Source of the DNA: Nautilus pompilius
Lineage: Eukaryota > Mollusca > Cephalopoda > Nautilida > Nautilidae
Direction: 5' to 3'
NCBI GenBank assembly: GCA_018389105.1
Contig: JACATO010000596.1
Span: 1,094,001-1,158,000 of the forward strand
DNA length: 64,000 bases
Part shown: in pieces, positions 59,791 to 64,000 of the stretch
How positions within the stretch are numbered: the first letter of the stretch is position 1
Layout: every line of letters begins with the position of its first letter
Notes under the pieces: generated by a model
What the model was told of the DNA's origin: nothing
What the model saw: the letters and a program-made list of their open reading frames with translations, nothing else
Databases searched by the model: none
Program-made: the position numbers and the translations under genes

Positions 59791-60581
59791 CAAATGTTCC
59801 AGTTTCTGAAACAAGTGTGGTTAGACCTCATGCTTAATTTTTAGATTAAACTTTTTTTCTTATTTTTCATACAAGAATACCTTTTTTTTTAGGGTATCCT
59901 TAATTATTTTATACATCTGCACTTTCAGACTGCATGTTTCCTTTTGTTCTGCCCCTTACATTTTAATGATAAATGACAAGCTATTGTTTGTGCTTGCTTG
60001 AGCCCAGCCTGAGGTTAGTTAGCCAGCCGTGACTGTTGATGTTGGAAAGTCACCCTGGTAGCCACTTTAACAGTGCATGGAGAGTAAGGCTGCCAATTCA
60101 TTGTGTTGGCCCGTTAGAAGTGGTGCAGAAAAATGAGGAACCATAGTAATACTAATTTTGTGGGATCCGATTGTTACTAGTGTCTGATCAGAATAAAAGT
60201 GTTTCACATAATTCACAAACAGGACTTAAATTGAAAATTTTAGTGAGCGACCCTCTTTTGATTTTGTAGTTTCTGTTCTCAGTAAATAATAAAATCTTTA
60301 TTTCTGATTTCTGATTTCAGATTTTTCCAAAACCGATAAACACCAACAGAGATGTCAATGGCTGAAAAGTATTTGGATCTACTATTTAAAATCAATAAAG
60401 AAGTTTTTTTTTGTTGTTGTTTGAGACTGAAAATTAACTGCATGGTTTAATGGTTAGCTGAAAATGAAAAACAGCTAAAGAGTGAGCCAAAGAAAAAAGC
60501 TGGAAAACGAACAATTTACATATTAACACTTTTTTAAAGGTTCATTAAATAAATTTAAAAATAGTGCAAGGTATTTTCAAC

Positions 60582-61115
60582 ATGAAAATTCACAAAAAGA
60601 CAAAAAACTATGTATGTGACTATTGTGAGAAGTCATTCTCCCTTTTCAGTAATCTAACCAGGCACAAGAGGATTCACACAGGAGAAAAACCTTACACCTG
60701 TAATGTTTGTGACAAATCATTTTCTCAGCCTTCTACTCTTAGTATCCACATTAGAACACATACTGGGGAGAGGCCTTACAAATGCAAATTTTGTACCAAG
60801 GCATTTTCCCAGCATTCTACTCTTGGCATCCACACTCGGATCCATACTGGAGAGAAGCCTTACAAATGTGAACTTTGTGAGAAGCCCTTTACTGAGCAGT
60901 CCAATCTTACAAGACATGTCATGACACACACTGGGGAGAAACCTTACAGATGTGAACTTTGTGGCAAGTCCTTTTCTGTGAATTCTTCTCTTGTTATTCA
61001 CCTTAGAACACACACAGGAGAGAGACCTTACAAATGTGAACGTTGTGACAAGTCCTTTTCACAGCTTTGTCATCTTACCAAACATCGCAGGTCTCTCAAT
61101 GGTTGTAGACCCTAA
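60582..61115 (+). CDS. C2H2 zinc-finger protein, 6 fingers (ZnfJ)
   Basis: The frame is open from an ATG at 60,564, but the Met at 60,582 (MKIHKKTK) matches the family start and is preferred; that gives 177 residues. Five complete fingers are followed by a sixth that ends KHRRSLNG, lacking its last His, so it may not bind zinc normally. Contact residues (-1,2,3,6) of fingers 1-6 are LSNR, QSTI, QSTI, ESNR, VSSI and QCHK; fingers 2 and 3 are identical at these positions. The exon starts at 60,321 with ATTTTTCC after GATTTCAG. AATAAA at 61,191-61,196, only 75 bp past the stop, is a candidate poly(A) signal. The protein is short for the family and may be truncated at the 3' end, but the frame is clean. 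Confidence 0.92.
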   Translation: MKIHKKTKNYVCDYCEKSFSLFSNLTRHKRIHTGEKPYTCNVCDKSFSQPSTLSIHIRTHTGERPYKCKFCTKAFSQHSTLGIHTRIHTGEKPYKCELCEKPFTEQSNLTRHVMTHTGEKPYRCELCGKSFSVNSSLVIHLRTHTGERPYKCERCDKSFSQLCHLTKHRRSLNGCRP

Positions 61116-61199
61116 ATTTGGGTATTCAAGTAGATCATCTTTTCCTATTACTACATGTTTTATTCACAGTGTAAAAGAAGACAAAAGTTTAATAAATAT

Positions 61200-63000
61200 A
61201 ACTTTTATTAAGTCCTTTTTTTTTATTAATGTCTTTTTGGATGTCCAAATTCCAAATGGTAAAACAATTGTTTTTTATTTTTTTAGATTTTATTTTATTT
61301 TATTTTATTTTTTGGAAAACCAGAAGTGTAGTTTTAGAGCGTTTTTATAAAACTGGTTGCTGGAATTATAATCTCATTTGTAATATAGAAATAACCTATA
61401 CACTGATAACTGATAACCAGTTCTCTAAGGTATAAAGTTTTGATGTATTTTTAGAAGATTTAGAGCAGTATTTTGTCTCATTTATTACACCAGATTTTCC
61501 ATTTAGCTTTCATGTGGTTAACTGAGTGTACATTGCAGACCTATCTCAGTCATTCCACCAACCACCCCCTGTCTCCTGCCTGTTCACAGTGAGTATTAAA
61601 AAGAGAATAAAAAAAAGGAAACTTAATTTAGTGCTTGTGAATAACAAAAAACTCTCAATGAAAAGCCCAGACATTTTCATCAGTCTGGATTAATTCTGAA
61701 CTGCATTTTGTGGATTAGAAAATAACAAAACAAATTTATTCACACTTTTTAATGTAGCTGCTTGAGGCTGGGTGCTATAGTTTAGTTCAAAGCCAAGAAA
61801 TGCAAATGAAGATATAACAGAAAAGGTTTTACTTGGTTTAATAAATTTTTAATAACCATATTTCAGTTTTGAATGAGGAATGCTTATTTTTACTGATAAC
61901 AAAAGCAGCAGCAAATTTTAACTTTTTTCTTTAGTCTGATTTTGTGTGTACACTAAAATTATGCAATATTTCATTTTTTTAAAAATATTTTTATAATATT
62001 GTGTGTTGCTGTGTATTCCACTTTTTTAAAATTAATTTTAAAAAAGTTTAAACAAATTTGGAATCTTGTTGATTATAATTTGAATGTTTACTTTCAGAAG
62101 TCAAATCATCTACATATTTGTCCTTATCCTGGAGATGATCTATGCAGTTTTACTTCAGTTGACAGAATCTGATATTTTAACACAGTTTCATTTAATTTAA
62201 AATAAATACACGTAATCTGTACTTTGCCAAAAGTTTTTATTCATTTCTGAATGATTTAAGTCCATCTGATGTCTAATGGCTATTTTAAACTAAGTTTTTC
62301 TCTTTATTTTTAATTATCTTAATTTCACAAAATCAAATTGATGTTTAATAGGTAGGAACTGCTGCTGCTAATTTGAACATTTGATATTACGAAAGATCTA
62401 CTCCTGGCTTCATGTTGTGTGAATTTAATTTTGAAACTAGTAGAAATAGTGAGTTTGAATAAACTATTTTTATTTCATAATAAAGAAATTCAAACTGTGA
62501 ATGTTTGTTTATCATATTACTTTCATTTGGTAGATGAGAATTGCCTTCAATGGTTATTATTGTTCATTGCTTAAAATAATCATGGAATACTAGAGATTTC
62601 TTACTTAGAGTTCATTTCTTGGTTTGCTGATTACTGAACTTTTGTTGCCATTTTTCTCATCAGAATTTATTAACTACAAACAATTTGTTACCTTTTGACA
62701 TGATTCTAAATATTGGCTCTTTAATATGAGTTGGACGTTTGCTTGTTTTGATCTACTCAAAGTTGCAGGGATCTCCAAAAATGCTTTTGAGTTATCTAAA
62801 GTTGAACTTATCAGAAGTTGACCTTTTAGTCTAAATTACTGGTTTTTTGGTGATAATGGATATATTGGGATAGTGGGAAGTCTTCACACAATTTCTTGAA
62901 TTTCGATTGTTCAGGTAAAGTGTTTTTGGTCTTAACGGCATTTAAAGCTGTGTGGAAAGATTATTTGGAGGAATGTTGTACTGCTTCGTTATTTCTGTTT
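61200..63000. other. AT-rich intergenic DNA
   Basis: No gene recognised. A TTTTA repeat lies at about 61,285-61,312. Confidence 0.35.
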
Positions 63001-63011
63001 TTCTTTTTTAG

Positions 63012-63090
63012 TCCCTTTTCAACTTCAAGAATCATCTGATACTTTGTCCCAATTTTGTAAGTCTGCAGTGTGCTAAAAGATGTGTTGCAG
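63012..63090 (+). other. Possible isolated exon
   Basis: A 79-bp segment bounded by a pyrimidine-tract acceptor (TTCTTTTTTAG ending 63,011) and a perfect donor, CAG|GTAAGT. One frame is open throughout, but nothing links it to a known protein. It could be a 5' exon of a further gene to the right. Speculative. Confidence 0.25.
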
Positions 63091-63099
63091 GTAAGTGTT

Positions 63100-64000
63100 G
63101 AGCATCATCATAGATAAGAGAATAAATTCTGATTTCTTATTTTAAATTCTATATATGTTATTATATTTGAATTTAATAAAAATGTAATATTAAATTAAAA
63201 AAAATATTCCTGTCACATTTGTTGATAATGAAAAGTTAATTCTTTTTATGCAATCTTAGCAATAAAGGAAAATTTAAACAAAATTAAGAAATAGTAATTT
63301 AAAAAATAGGTCTGCTAATATTCAAAGACCTACTTTAGATATAAGCTTAAGAAAAAACGAAAACAACATATCATAAGTAAAGGTCTGTGTTATGTCATAC
63401 AACTGGTGCAAAGGAATAGATAGTTAAATGTGACTGAAAAGAAAATATTGACATGGAATAGATGCTAGAAAAGGATCCATTGTAGATTTAGTATTACCAT
63501 GATACATGTTCAGATTTGTTTCAGGTGTACCATAAGATCTTAATATTATAAGAATTTTTGAAATCCTGTTTTATTAAGTTCAGCCTGTATAAATGTTCCA
63601 AGTCTGTTTAAAGACTTGAAATGCTGTAGATATGCTGAATTTATCTGTAGTATCAAACTTGTATAATTTTAATGGCTTGATGGAGGGTATGTGGCCTTAA
63701 TTAAGTTTTTTGGGGATCCTACAGGAGGCTTTAATCTGCACCAGTATGAACAAAGAAAACAGGAAATTTAAAAGTTTTGAAAATTATGGTAAATTTTGCA
63801 AGTTGAAATAGCATGTGCAAAATACAGAATATAGCATTTCATGGTAAATTACTGAACCTATTCAACATATTAGCTTTCAAATTGTTTCTTGCTGCAAATT
63901 TTGATTTCTTAACCCCTTTTTTGGTATATATAAATCATTAATATTATACTACAATTTTCTCCCTGTCAACTGCCATTCATTAAATCTTTTTTTATTCTTT
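63100..64000. other. AT-rich DNA, nothing recognised
   Basis: No gene, RNA or repeat could be supported to the end of the window. Confidence 0.35.

Overview
The window is eukaryotic, AT-rich genomic DNA dominated by a tandem family of C2H2 zinc-finger genes. The best guess is a cephalopod mollusc, probably an octopus. The reasons are poly-zinc-finger proteins with a C-[DE]-K-S-F finger core and TGEKPYKC linkers, each encoded in one uninterrupted exon with no KRAB, SCAN or BTB domain; abundant Tc1/mariner, pogo, hAT and tRNA-derived SINE relics; and the GTTATCTCCC-type motif common in mollusc DNA. Species cannot be proved from the sequence alone.

Layout (ZnfA to ZnfJ are my own labels). The left end (1-4,050) is transposon debris: a hAT relic interrupted by a GC-rich dispersed repeat, then a nearly full-length Tc1-like element. 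Two minus-strand genes follow: ZnfA (9 fingers, 4,287-5,207) and ZnfB (8 fingers, 13,294-13,977). Between 15.7 and 18.7 kb lies a graveyard: a minus-strand finger remnant, a pogo/Tigger relic, a plus-strand finger-exon remnant (ZnfC), a Ty3-type fragment, a LINE fragment and a Tc1 fragment. From there to the end every finger gene points right: ZnfD (decaying, 20.5 kb), ZnfE (25.8 kb), ZnfF (10 fingers, 33.9 kb), ZnfG (17 fingers, 39.9 kb), ZnfH (pseudogene, 48.6 kb), a further remnant (51.7 kb), ZnfI (8 fingers, 54.0 kb) and ZnfJ (6 fingers, 60.6 kb). The array is therefore divergent around about 15-17 kb.

Gene architecture is repeated. A CpG-containing block with simple-sequence tracts lies 0.5-4 kb upstream of most genes and often holds a candidate splice donor. 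An AT-rich intron follows, ending in TTTCAG. The terminal exon opens with ATKYTTYCAAA-like sequence, a short untranslated stretch, then usually ATG-Lys-Ile followed by lysine-rich residues and the fingers. Nothing but fingers is encoded, so the proteins are predicted nuclear DNA-binding proteins of unknown target.

The most interesting observations are an exact 504-bp, six-finger internal duplication in ZnfG with changed DNA-contact residues, a graded series of gene decay, the conserved acceptor/exon start across the family, and a CpG gradient along the ZnfI coding exon. All exon structures are predictions without transcript support.
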